A stretch of DNA of 64,000 nucleotides from Rhyacophila brunnea (GCA_022495005.1 JAGYXB010000687.1:1798001-1862000), one strand, 5' to 3'. Numbered from the stretch's first letter, positions 48,435 to 58,523 are shown. Numbers and translations are program-made. The notes: generated from the letters alone by a model not told the origin.

Positions 48435-49907
48435 TTAAATCTTTATGAGGTAAACTATTTTTATTACGTGCAATTGCAGTAGTTGGCAATTTCTCTTCAC
48501 CCGACGCATCAACGTACTACCTACAATTGTCCACGTACTTCTGACTACGCTATTTGGACGGTCTGCAGTCGTTACAGATGGTAGTGTCTTTTGACACGCC
48601 GCAAAGTTCTGTCCCCGACTACACCTGTCCCTAGGATCTAAAATATTTACAGAACCGAGAAAATCCGTAGAAATTTTGCTTTGTTGGTTATGGGCAGCCG
48701 TAGCTGAGTCCCATAACTCTTGTCCTCCGTCATTGAGTATATCACCGCCTTTGAGACGATGATCATACACAACAACTCTTTCGTCACTATATCTAGCTTT
48801 ATCTTTGTACATTAAGTTCATATTTCTTAGTTCAAACTTAACGCTATCAAAATTAATCTTATTAAGCTTACGTAACTTATTTTTAATAATCTTAATACTA
48901 AAGGACTTACATTTACTTGATTTTTGCTTAAGATAACGATTATAGTCATCTAATGCTATGAGCTCTTCTTCATTAAGTTTATTTCGCCTTAATTTACCGA
49001 AGGTATTAATGTTTTGTAGTCGATGATTAGTTCGACTCTTCCTAATAATATTCTTAACGTCAGCCTCGTGGGGTCTGTTCGCTAATTTAAAAGGTGAGTC
49101 CCTTCCTAAAGTTTCGTTGCTCGATTGTAACGACGATCGACTATCTAAACTACATACATCGCTATTAATATCAAGTAAACTGCCAGCTTCGGCTTTAGTA
49201 TAATTAGTACTATTAATATTTTTACACAAATGGTTAGCGGAAGCACAATAATTCGTTAAATTATTTGTTACAAGAGATCTGTCGTCAGTATCGACGAGAC
49301 TACAGTTACTTACGTTTGCCGATGTTCTCAGCACACCAATAGCGCCACTGCTTACGCCTTCGCCGCATCCACCGCTAGCTGTCTTTAACTGCTTATCTTG
49401 ATAACCTTCTTCCTTGTTGCCAACATTTATTTCATAACTTCCTAATTCTAATTTATCTAAAAACTTTTTATATTCTATTTCGCCGCCGGTAAAAGAATTA
49501 TTAGCTCGCGAAGTCTCAACATTGGACAACGTCTTACCGCTATTCTTTTTATTAAGATTTTCTACTATTTTACTAGCAGAATTATTAATATCGCGTTTGC
49601 GATAATTCTCCAGTCTTACGCTGCTATCCTTTACAAGAGGACCTGTACAAAGATTAACTTGGTTACTGGGGCCAGCTTCGACCTCACAGTGAACCTTAGG
49701 GTTAAATGATTTCACCGGAAGGGTGTCCTTCAGTTCACTTTCACAGTTAACCCTATTCGCCAGAAGAGCGTCTATGTCACTAGCTAGAACTCGGCTGAAC
49801 GGCGTTCGAGGAACGTTCGTGTCACCTTCTTGAGTCTTCTCTTCGGCGGTCCGCCAGTGTTCGTCGTCTTGGAGCCATCGACGATCAACCCGGCCCGCGA
49901 GCCGTCT
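48435..49907 (-). CDS. Gag-frame extension ORF, 490 codons, unknown function
   Basis: The reading frame of Gag stays open from the codon after its TGA (49908-49910) to a stop at 48435: 64 codons without ATG or GTG, then 426 codons beginning at a GTG (49715). The protein is Ser/Asn/Lys-rich, with a Ser-rich middle and a basic segment (residues about 225-300 of the 426) containing IIRKSRTNHR and FSIKIIKNKLRKLNKI. No D(T/S)GA protease motif, no YXDD, no integrase HHCC or DDE pattern. It occupies the place where pol would begin. It could be a structural extension made by readthrough, or a separate ORF whose boundary was created by mutation of the TGA codon. Confidence 0.6.
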   Translation of the reverse strand, partial: RRLAGRVDRRWLQDDEHWRTAEEKTQEGDTNVPRTPFSRVLASDIDALLANRVNCESELKDTLPVKSFNPKVHCEVEAGPSNQVNLCTGPLVKDSSVRLENYRKRDINNSASKIVENLNKKNSGKTLSNVETSRANNSFTGGEIEYKKFLDKLELGSYEINVGNKEEGYQDKQLKTASGGCGEGVSSGAIGVLRTSANVSNCSLVDTDDRSLVTNNLTNYCASANHLCKNINSTNYTKAEAGSLLDINSDVCSLDSRSSLQSSNETLGRDSPFKLANRPHEADVKNIIRKSRTNHRLQNINTFGKLRRNKLNEEELIALDDYNRYLKQKSSKCKSFSIKIIKNKLRKLNKINFDSVKFELRNMNLMYKDKARYSDERVVVYDHRLKGGDILNDGGQELWDSATAAHNQQSKISTDFLGSVNILDPRDRCSRGQNFAACQKTLPSVTTADRPNSVVRSTWTIVGSTLMRRVKRNCQLLQLHVIKIVYLIKI

Positions 49908-50945
49908 TCATGGCTCCTTTCTGGTCTGCTGAGCTGCTTGCCTGTCTGGGCAATCCTTGTTTTCATGGAAGCCAGGACAATGTTGACAGCGCCTTTGTCT
50001 GGCACCGCCTCGCTCATCAATGCGAGGACGTGGGCGGTACGCAGGTCTTTCCGAATCGTTTTGCTGGTCCGATTGCCGTGGAGGCCTGTTATCAACAGCC
50101 TCCGTGGTCTTATCAGATTTCACGTTAGTCTCTTGTACCGAACGCGGCTTCTCGCGCCAAGTATTTTGCTGAGCGGGTCTCCTTTCATTGTTCGCCTTGG
50201 GGGCATTTGCTGGAGATGGCACGGAAGCCAATGCCGATTTCAATGGTCGAAGTGTATGAGCTACTTCAAGCAGCTCGTCCATCGTCTTCCATTTCTCTTG
50301 ATTAACCCTTATTTGATCGCTCACGGTGAGTAGGTCATAAAAGGTTGAAGCCAGGGTTTCCGACTTCATTTCCGGAAGGAGTACCTTGGCTAATTCCATC
50401 TTCTTCAGGAGGAAACCATAAGCTCCCTCTTGAGGTCCTTGCTCTTTATGTTCGAGCTCCGTTCGTTGAGCACGACGTCTTGAAGGCGATTCGAAGTGCT
50501 CTTTCAGGTCGTTACTAAACGACCGCCAACTGTCCGATGTGTCAATATTCTTGGCCCAAGTCTTGGCCTCTCCTCTGAGCTGACGCATAGCCAACTCTGT
50601 CCAATTCTCAGCTGGGTACTTCACAGCTTCGCAATATTCTCTGCAGCGTCGGAGAAAAAGTTCAACGCTCTGCTTTGGGCTACCCTCATAGGTGGAATGG
50701 AGTTCCGGCTTAACATGGCACGGGGTACATACGGCCGGTTCTGGTGGTGCCATTTTTTGTTTGGGATCCGACGTGCTTACTTGCAAAAATGAATCCTCTT
50801 CGGGGAATACTTGCGCGTTTTGCAAGCCTTCTTCCAATATGAAGTCTTCTTCTACACTCGGACCCGGAACAGGGTTCGGCATAATTTCTTCGAATTCCTC
50901 CGTCCCCTGGAGTTGGAAGAAGCGGACCTTCGACCGTAAATTCAT
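49908..50945 (-). CDS. gag: Gag-like polyprotein of the LTR element
   Basis: 345 codons from ATG at 50945 to TGA at 49908. Residues about 90-235 match the retrotransposon Gag fold (SVELFLRRCREYCEAVKYP, then ENWTELAMRQLRGEAKTW, then SFSNDLKEHFES). A basic, Gln/Arg-rich linker follows, and a zinc knuckle CQHCPGFHENKDC at 320-332 (C-X2-C-X3-H-X4-C, one residue shorter than the usual spacing). Its role would be particle assembly and RNA packaging. The start is supported by an 850-bp leader and the domain order. The stop is in frame with the next long ORF. ORFs 49830-50333, 50496-50792 and 50692-50949 (plus) and 49784-50095 (minus) are shadows. Confidence 0.85.
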   Translation of the reverse strand: MNLRSKVRFFQLQGTEEFEEIMPNPVPGPSVEEDFILEEGLQNAQVFPEEDSFLQVSTSDPKQKMAPPEPAVCTPCHVKPELHSTYEGSPKQSVELFLRRCREYCEAVKYPAENWTELAMRQLRGEAKTWAKNIDTSDSWRSFSNDLKEHFESPSRRRAQRTELEHKEQGPQEGAYGFLLKKMELAKVLLPEMKSETLASTFYDLLTVSDQIRVNQEKWKTMDELLEVAHTLRPLKSALASVPSPANAPKANNERRPAQQNTWREKPRSVQETNVKSDKTTEAVDNRPPRQSDQQNDSERPAYRPRPRIDERGGARQRRCQHCPGFHENKDCPDRQAAQQTRKEP

Positions 50946-51297
50946 ATAAAAATTCAGCTATCGATTGCGCCGGTTTTCAGCTTCCTACGACCACCCGTTC
51001 GTCCGCAATCGACGTTTAAAGTTTTTGGAGGGCATGCGCTGCTTGTCGCTGATAACCCTGAAGGCTTGCAACTCCTGTTACAAGCGTCCAATCTTCTCCG
51101 TTTAAAATCTTATATTGTAATAGGTACAGGCCTTCATGTACCTATACCCATGACGTCACGGTAGTTATGATAATTATCGAGATTTTAATATACAAAGTAG
51201 TATAAATTTATTTTTTTCAAAAAATTTTTCTTTGTCTGGGTTCTTGTACCTATACTTGTATGGTACTCAACTTTAATTTAGAAAAAAGCTTAAAAAT

Positions 51298-51588
51298 TCA
51301 CACGAAATTTTTATTGTGCATTTTATTCTTAATTCTATTATTTCTGTTACGGTGAGTAACACAATTTATTTTTATACTTTCTTTATGGCTTAAAAGGGTC
51401 AGAGAGATCCTTTGGATAGTCTCATCGACATACTTTTGCTTAATGTCGGTATCTGACTCTAATAAATTACCAAAAGTATTTATTTTATTTATTCTTTCCT
51501 TTTCCAAGTAAATCAAGAAAAGTATTCTATATACAGTCGCCTTTACGTATATATTCTTCTCCGAATTATATTTTTCAAAAGTATTCAT
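51298..51588 (-). CDS. Small ORF in the retroelement leader
   Basis: 96 codons from ATG at 51588, between the primer site and Gag. The product is hydrophilic and rich in K, N, E and I (NTFEKYNSEKNIYVKA, then LEKERINKINTFGNL). No family recognised. High charge with few Phe/Leu runs is slightly unlike random AT-rich ORFs, but it may still be chance. An upstream ORF here could affect Gag translation. Confidence 0.3.
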   Translation of the reverse strand: MNTFEKYNSEKNIYVKATVYRILFLIYLEKERINKINTFGNLLESDTDIKQKYVDETIQRISLTLLSHKESIKINCVTHRNRNNRIKNKMHNKNFV

Positions 51589-51800
51589 CACTGGTTCCTC
51601 GTTAATGCGAGTTACACTTTATTTCATTGTACTCACATTTATAAAGTTGAGGTAGATCGCTCTTGTAGCTCCGGTATAAGGTTCTTAAAACCTCTCAGGT
51701 AACCACAATTCATTGATACACTTCACAATATATTGTTTTTAAAATCTTTTAGTAGATCTTAGTTGTAGGATCGTTCAGGTTTTCGCAACCTGAAGATGCC

Positions 51801-51818
51801 GCACGCATTTGGGCGCCA
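51801..51818 (-). promoter_or_regulatory. Primer-binding site
   Basis: On the minus strand, three bases after the 5' LTR end (..GTCA), the sequence is TGGCGCCCAAATGCGTGC. The first ten bases TGGCGCCCAA equal the primer site complementary to tRNA-Lys used by several retroelements; the rest matches poorly. Position and TGG start are diagnostic; the tRNA identity is tentative. Confidence 0.7.
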
Positions 51819-51821
51819 TAA

Positions 51822-54467
51822 TGACATGACCCGGCTCACGGCTAGCTCAATAATGCTACCGGGCCGTCACTGAGGAGACTAGTGATGAATTAGGAGAGGT
51901 GGATCTCCTTTGTAGTATCACAACTTTTGAATTCCCGAATAAAACTCTCAGCTGGTGTGGTGCCGAATTTATTCAGGTACTAGAGTTCACAGTCACACAA
52001 TAAGGTTAACTGTCATTGTTCCCGTAATTAAATCTCATTAAAGTATCAGCAAACTATTTATTTGTTCACTATAGGATCTCTGTGAAATCTTTCACAAATT
52101 CCCGAAAAGTCACACCTAATTCAGAGAATGTATACGCAGATATTCTTTGGATATTTTTAATTCGAGAAATATTTTCCCATAAGAAAGAAAATATAAATTA
52201 TTCTTTGGTCACACAGTATTAGGTTTATAAAAGAATAGAATTATTTTATTGTTGTTTATAAAGTTTATTTATATTCACAGTGTATTTACAAATATTTATT
52301 TGTGATTACAGACTTGTTTACAGAAGGTTTGCTTAATGTTTACAAATTTATTTACTAAAATTTGTTTTTATGTTTATGAATTTGTTTACAAAAGTTTATT
52401 TTATAATTATGTTTACTTAATAAAGTTTCAAAAATTTATTTTATAATTCCGAAAAAAGATTTGTAAAATTTATTATTACAAACTGAGTTTATTAATTTGT
52501 TTTATAAAACAAATCCGATCACGTAATTTATCCCGATTACGTCACCTCGTATGATGAGTAATGAAAAATGAAATTACTCCGCGAGCGCGTTACTATCGAC
52601 AGATACGTGGTATTCGAGCTACGTTTTAGCGGTCGACGTCACTACCGACAGATACGTGTTATTCGCGCTACGTTTTGCGGCACACGTCACGACCGGCAGA
52701 TACGAGATATTCGCGTTACTTTTTGCCCGTCGATGGGGACTTATTGTAGGTAAATTTCACGAATGTTACTGAAAACCGTATCTCGTATCCGCGGAAGGAC
52801 TGCTGCTTAGTAGGAGATCGCTGGTGAGAAGTGTAGAAACTAATGATTTTACGGAAAAAGGATGTCACCTTTTATACCCTCGGGATGGAGGTTTAACAGG
52901 AAACAGTCCGTAAGGGATAGCAGATGTATATCTTTCTCTCACGGGATAAATTTACGTATATCTCCCGTTCCTGGTAACTTTCTAATAGAGATATCTTCTA
53001 ATTAAATCGGGTTAAATTTACTCTACTTTATTTCCGCAAAATTAAGACTTAATAGGGGTGTTTTAAGCACCCTCTAGAACATGTCCTTTAAATACGTAGT
53101 TACGGTGACGTCAGCAAAATAGTTGATTTTATATGATTTTTCGTGTTCAAACGAAGGGGAAAGTTTTTAGCTTTCCAACGAGGTATCAGAATAGGTACTC
53201 GTGTACTAAATAAGGGAATGGCAGTCTTTAAATTTAAAATGTCAAAATGAAAGGTTGACACCCACGTACTAGTCCTTTCCACCACTCTTGGCCTTTTAGG
53301 CCAATAGAATTTTACTAAGTTTTAATAAAACTATTTGGAGCCGCAGAAAACGTTTCATTCGATATTTACCTTTCGGACGAACATTATTACGTGAAAATAC
53401 TATAATATTATACTTAACATTTCAACTTAAATATATAAATGCTTAATCCTAACAAGATGTTATTTACAAGCGACTACAAATTTATTTCGTCCTTAATAGT
53501 GGCTTTTCCATAGTAATCTAAACGTAACCTTGAATCTATTTTTATCTGGCAACTCAACACAGCCGGGCCGTAAATTCTAGTCGAACAGAATTCAGTTAAG
53601 GTTCAAGGTCACGCGCCAATTTGTGTTTTTAGTCGCAGTATTTGATTCTTTTATTACTTAGGAGGCAATTAAGATTTATTATTGTTTATGGGTAGAAACC
53701 CATCTATACCAGAATCTCAAGTTTTTCCAATTGTTACTTTTACAATATTCATTATAGTCAGCAAGTTATAGCATTAACAAAATCTATAATTATAATTACG
53801 CGTCTATAGATATAGATACGCGTTTACAATATTTTTATAACGGTAGTTAACTCCTATCTTGTATTGATAAAATTAGTATTAAAATTCTTTATTTACAATT
53901 ATACAGTATATAAATTTATAAATATTCAATTTTCTTTTCCAATTTTCATACACTTCCATTATAGCTATAAAAGTTATTGAAGCATGTACCTGCTTAATTT
54001 TACGTAAACAATCTCTCCCATAACTTATTTTCTAAGTTTAATGGAGATTTCCCGGAAATTATTTCCGAAATAGATCGATTTGAAATTTCATGGCGTGTCA
54101 TTTCGAGGTCTGCGGTCACAGCGTTCCAATTACACTTGAACAGTCTCGATTCTCCGAGGCGAAATTTTTTACGTAAAATTTTATTACATTTTACAAAGAA
54201 AAGGTTAACAACATACATTTTACTTCCTAATACTAAACGATTACGCTACTGGTTACCTGTTCATGGTCTTTTTCGACCATTTCTTCTCTGCTTCTTCCAT
54301 AGTTTAGGACCATGGGACTTATATATTCTGTTTGTACCTCGTCGTGAGGTTGTCGCACGGCTATTTGAGAAGTAGAATTGACTACAAGGCTAGATTTGTA
54401 TAGTTATGTCGTTAAACCATACTCTGCCATAAACACTAACTGAAGGTCGGCGTTTTTGTTCGTGTCA
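51822..54467 (-). repeat. 5' LTR (2646 bp)
   Basis: On the minus strand it runs from TGACACGAACAAAAACG to GGTCATGTCA. It matches 42541-46582 once the foldback insertion in that copy is removed; roughly 15 substitutions or 1-bp indels were counted by eye. It contains the uninterrupted TTAA site (53414-53417) where the other LTR carries the foldback. Very long for a gypsy-type LTR (usually 0.3-0.6 kb). The plus-strand ORFs 52568-52753 and 54136-54375 and the minus-strand ORFs 53100-53285 and 54000-54218 are not convincing genes. Confidence 0.95.
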
Positions 54468-54471
54468 TTAG

Positions 54472-54752
54472 GCTAATCAACACCATAATCTGTAATAATA
54501 TGTATTCTTAATTCAACGAAACCAAATAAGTATGGCTGAAAAAGTGTGCACCATTTTTGTCGGATCGCCCATAGCATACCAAAATTATTATGGTTTGGTT
54601 TTATGCAGGGTTTAATTGATTTTTAAAAAACTAACCAACACTATCTGCAATTTGCAATCATAGTTCAATGGAAACAAATGTCTAACTGACAAAGTTTAGT
54701 GTGCATTATTTATGTCGGATCTTAACAGCATATCTTCTACCTTTCGCCACTA
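54472..54752. mobile_element. Right part of the long-armed hAT MITE split by the LTR element
   Basis: Inverted right-arm words of the CAGTGGCGAAGGG family: GACAAAGTTTAGTGTGCA, TTATTTATGTCGGATC, and CTTTCGCCACTA at the end. Together with 42276-42540 it makes about 546 bp of host MITE. Flanking 8-bp sequences no longer match. Confidence 0.8.
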
Positions 54753-54829
54753 CATGAATATTGGTGTGAACTAGGCATAAGCGGGATGTTTTTTTTTTGT
54801 GGATTTGGTCAATTTTAATTGCCAAACTA

Positions 54830-55219
54830 ATCCGATGGATACTGCGCTCACTACTGTCGATCCACCGGCTTAAACCGAGTCGCTGTAGGTAGGTAGGTGC
54901 GCGTACGTTGCGCGGATGAGACTGGATGTCGCCGCTGTCACGCGCCAGTTAAAAATAAACCGAAAACCTGAGCGACAATCTACTCCACTCGACTCGACCG
55001 GCCATCACTGACACTGGGTCGCTTGTTGTTGCCGTGATGGGGCAACTTGATGAGACAGCCGAGATGGACCGACATTGTTTTCCCGAATACAAAAAAATCC
55101 AGCCGCTAATTTTCACGAATATGCTGGCGAACGAGAATCACGTGCGACATATACCACCAGTAAACAACAAAATAAAACACACCATTATAATACGTAATTA
55201 TATATTCCACATAATTTAA
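54830..55219 (+). other. CpG-rich block with a possible first exon
   Basis: Bases 54835-55075 are much richer in G+C and CG than the surroundings. An ATG at 55037 (context GCCGTGATGGGG) opens 60 codons starting MGQLDETAEMDRHCF, with PEYKKIQPLIFTNMLANE and HVRHIPP after it; the frame then becomes AT-rich and stops at 55217. A donor-like CCA|GTAAAC near 55160 would fit an exon end after HIPP. No family recognised. Could be a promoter plus first coding exon, or chance. Confidence 0.25.
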
Positions 55220-55626
55220 TAAGGATCAGGACCGCTTTTGTCTGTTGTTTTTCGTAGAATATTGTATGCATATTGTAACCGTATCGAAACTAGAAAAAAG
55301 CCAACTTCTTTTAAATTAAATATAAAATACATTCAAATTACGAATAATTTTAAAATCTCTTAGATATATTCGAGAAAACTTAACCAAAGTCTAATGATAA
55401 ACAAATCATAAAACAATATGCAATAATTTTAAAATGAAACCCTTAAACGGATGGACGTTTTGTAACGGATTTATTTTATTATAAAGTTATCTTTAACTTA
55501 ACAGATTTTTCTTCTTTATATTTTGGATAGGTGATAGGTATCTACTACATATTTAAAAATGTAAACTATCGATAAAAAAAATATAAAATTACATTCTTCG
55601 TATTATGCTGATATAAGCCCCTATAG
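55220..55626. other. Unrecognised spacer
   Basis: AT-rich; no gene or bounded element recognised. Confidence 0.35.
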
Positions 55627-55954
55627 GTTGAGGCACCTTAAGACGATACATCAGTGAAACGGCAAATAATTTTCAACTTAGACGCGACGAAGTTTTGGAC
55701 TCGCTGGCATTCGGGGAGAAACGTCGAGCTGGGAACACGTCAATTTGTTTCGTGATAGCGATGGGAATTAATTCTTAAATCGTGTAAAGATTACTAAAAA
55801 CGTTATCCATTTACTTGAAAAAGAAAACGAACATTAAATGGACGCATGTTGGATTTATATGACAAATTATATTTCGTTCGGCATGCGTCATTTGCACCCG
55901 CGACCCGCAATCCGCGCATCGCCTAGCCACGATTTTTTTAGACCGTGCCTCAAC
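55627..55954 (+). mobile_element. MITE, GTTGAGGCAC family, fuller copy
   Basis: Ends GTTGAGGCAC and GTGCCTCAAC are perfect 10-bp inverted repeats. The interior matches 9401-9687 in inverse orientation. No ORF, and no certain target duplication, so the superfamily is open. Confidence 0.7.
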
Positions 55955-56227
55955 TGAGGAATAGGCTTAAACCAGTGTTATTTATCTTTCTTTTTAACTA
56001 AAACCGTTGTAATATCGCGATCGCATACGAAAGTAATCGCATACAGGCGTAGATGTCAACATACAGAAGGCGTACAGTAGGATAGTTGTTACAATGAATT
56101 ATTAATTATCTGTATCAGTTACGACTGTTCTACGTATTATTATGTGGAATAACTTTACTATTATATGTATATTGTGTTTAATTTTAAGTTTTTTTAGCTC
56201 TTTCTATGAAGAATACAGTGACTAGGG

Positions 56228-56974
56228 CAGGATTCGCGAACCTTTTTACGTACGCGTGTCAAAATTTCCCAAATATTATTTTTTGACTATCTGGCGTGTC
56301 GAGCAGTTTTTCAAGTAGTTCGAGCAGGAAAAAAATAGTTCTAAGAATTCTATTAAAAAAGATTATAAGAAAATGAGTTCTTGAGTATTAGTATAATACT
56401 TCCTGAGTTTGGTTCTTTGCGTACAAATTGTCGTCAAAATTGCTCAGATCCGGTGAGGCATCCTCTCCGCGACGCGGCTTCCCCTGTCGCCTGATGAGGT
56501 CAGTGCTAAAATATTATTATATGTGACTTATAAACCTAATGCCGGGTCCACATTGGCAACATGTCGCCGGCAACCTCGTTAAATTTTACGATAAATATGA
56601 TAATTATCATAAAATTTAACGAGGTTGCCGGCGACATGTTGCCAGTGTGGACCCGGCATAAGGACCAATCTATGCAATTTAAACTAATTATAGTGCTTAT
56701 TCTTGAAGAATGAATACCTGCCTATTATTCTTTATACAATGCAATCTGTCATTTATGGATTAATTTCGTCGTTTCCGTTTCCGCATCGATTGATAATTAA
56801 TATTATCGGTAAAAATATTATTAAAAACCGAAGATAACACGCAATTTTGTAATATTATATCATTTATATAAAGGTAACTATTTGTAAAACTTTTTTGTAA
56901 TTTTTTTTTATCTCATCAACATAAAACATTCGCCTGCCACAGTTGGCACGCGTGCCATAGGTTCGCCATCCCTC
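56228..56974. mobile_element. hAT-type MITE, CAGGGTTGGCGAACC family, copy 2
   Basis: The left end CAGGATTCGCGAACC and the right end GGTTCGCCATCCCTC are flanked by GACTAGGG (56220-56227) and GACAAGGG (56975-56982), 7 of 8 identical. It is related to 4143-4828 throughout. It carries a 119-bp palindromic MITE at 56540-56658 that is missing from the other copy. Confidence 0.8.
56540..56658. mobile_element. Palindromic MITE (Harbinger-like), copy 2
   Basis: The ends are TGCCGGGTCCACA and TGTGGACCCGGCA. Arms continue through CAACATGTCGCCGGCAACCT to an almost perfect hairpin with a short AT-rich centre. TAA flanks both sides (56537-56539 and 56659-56661). The related hAT MITE at 4143 reads ACCTAAGGACC at this place, giving the empty site with one TAA. 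A 3-bp TWA duplication is typical of PIF/Harbinger elements. Confidence 0.85.
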
Positions 56975-57414
56975 GACAAGGGATTCTAATCCCGGACAGA
57001 ATTTTCTATGGAGAGATTACGAGATTTGTAAATTTGTAATCCTAGAAACCCGGATTTAAACGAAAATAACCCCCGAAATGGGATGGATTTTGGAATTTTC
57101 TAATATATCTATATATTGTGTATCTGGGTTGTTCCAAATTATATAACATACAACAAAAATGGTGCATTATCCAGTTAAGTAATAAAAAAATGTATTTATG
57201 TAATTAATTTATACCTAATGTATTCAATTAATTCTCGCTATATTTAGATTAATACCTAGTATTCGTCATCAAGACATTCCTGTCAGCTAAGACTGGCTTG
57301 TAAAGGAGAGACCTTTTACATATTATCATTGTTTTATTTTGAATAATAATTATTTAGCCTAACGCACACTTCTTTACTGTCGACGGCCTGAAGTAAGCAG
57401 GAAAAATGAATGAT

Positions 57415-57642
57415 TCAAAAGTTTTCACAGTAACTCGTGATTGCACTCAACGGTGAGTGGGTACCGCATAAATAATATTTTCTTCCGCTATCAAAGACGC
57501 AAATCTCGTGACTGCCGACTTCGTTCCAATCGACCGTATTATGTTCAAGTGGGGAAAGGTCGCAGGCCAAGTGTTTTAGATCAACTATAATGAATATATC
57601 CGTTATTATTCCATACAATTCAATTAGGAAAACGAGAATCAA
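57415..57642 (-). CDS. Candidate exon or small ORF, unknown product
   Basis: The open frame reads from well above 57642 (no ATG; first start-like codon TTG at 57642) to TGA at 57415. A hydrophobic stretch of about 25 residues (ILVFLIELYGIITDIFIIVD) precedes a Cys-containing part (LACDLSPLEHNTVDWNEVG, then HEICVFDSGRKYYLCG, ending SYCENF). Composition in the second half is protein-like. CUB-like secreted domains have a similar C-spacing, but the resemblance is weak. It may be an exon of a secreted host protein or a chance ORF. Confidence 0.2.
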   Translation of the reverse strand: MILVFLIELYGIITDIFIIVDLKHLACDLSPLEHNTVDWNEVGSHEICVFDSGRKYYLCGTHSPLSAITSYCENF

Positions 57643-58159
57643 AACGTATTTTTGTGCTATTGTCGTAAGATTATTCAGCCGTAAAAGTGTGTACAGTGTA
57701 ATGTAAAATAAACATGGAACTCAATGTAGGTAGTGTTTTTATGGTAGATTTTTTTTCGGAGAAATAAAATTGGGTGAACTCACGCATGGGATGTATTTAT
57801 TTAAGAAAATAGCGATTTTTCTTGTTTGCTTAATTTTGCACACATCTCATTTTCTTCAAATACCTAGGTAGGTACTTATATTAAATCACATTATTCATAG
57901 GTAATATTATAATATGTATTATCATTCACTTATATTCGTAAATCAGCGCAAGATTTAAGAAAAATATATGTTTTATGGACGCATGTAAGGAAAACAACTG
58001 CGTATTGATAAACTCTACATTTGCTTGATTCGTATTAATACTGAAATAATCAATATTTTGACTATATTATATATTCTAGATGAATTTTCAAAATACCTTG
58101 AAAAAACAAAGTAACTGCAAATGCCCAGACGAATCAAGGTCATCTCCGTAATATCAAAT

Positions 58160-58390
58160 CTAGAAGCTCGGCTACATTATGAGAAGATGAAAGCACATAA
58201 TTATCATGCACAGTATTCAAGAAAATATCACCGTTATCTTTGGCGGAGGAAGACACCGCATTTTGTAGTCCAAGAATCTCCGTGATCGGTAATTGTTACG
58301 AGTGCAGCTCCGCTGAAATGTTCGGGGTGACAGACAATAAACTGAAGATTGCCATGATGGTAGCCGACCTTAGATAGGGGATGGTACAAG
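58160..58390 (+). pseudogene. LINE 3' tail remnant (RTE-like), third copy
   Basis: The words CTCGGCTACATTATGAGAAG, GGCGGAGGAAGACACCGCAT and AAGAATCTCCGTGATCGG correspond to the same positions in 31474-31700. It ends with a GGGGATGGTAC terminus. Frames are broken. Confidence 0.7.
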
Positions 58391-58523
58391 GCGTAGTGTA
58401 TTTATCATTACTCACATAACGGATTCCCAACCAGGGTTACGCGAGAATTCTCAAAAGACAACGGAAAATTACAACTTAAAACCAATTTGATAGGTAATAG
58501 AGTAAAAAATTTAACGTTGCCTA

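Larger units (their letters stand above)
42541..54467 (-). mobile_element. Ty3/gypsy-like LTR retrotransposon lacking pol
   Basis: It is flanked by 4-bp duplication TTAG (42537-42540 and 54468-54471). LTRs start and end TG..CA, with TGACA/TGTCA inverted ends. Transcript order, on the minus strand, is 5' LTR 51822-54467, primer site, leader ORF, Gag ORF with TGA stop, in-frame 490-codon extension, small ORF with a duplicated module, tandem repeats, polypurine tract, 3' LTR 42541-46582. The internal region is 5239 bp. No protease, reverse transcriptase, RNase H or integrase motif was found in any frame, so movement would need enzymes from another element. Similarity of the LTRs (about 0.5% apart by eye) suggests recent insertion. 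The long LTRs recall Osvaldo/Ulysses-like elements; family placement is inferred from Gag alone. Confidence 0.9.

Noticed and set aside
49830..50949. Plus-strand ORFs opposite Gag
   Set aside because: Shadows of the recognised Gag frame.
57440..57462. Micro-exon between a TTTTCACAG acceptor and a G|GTGAGT donor, plus strand
   Set aside because: Only about 23 bases; both sites expected by chance and no neighbouring exons seen.
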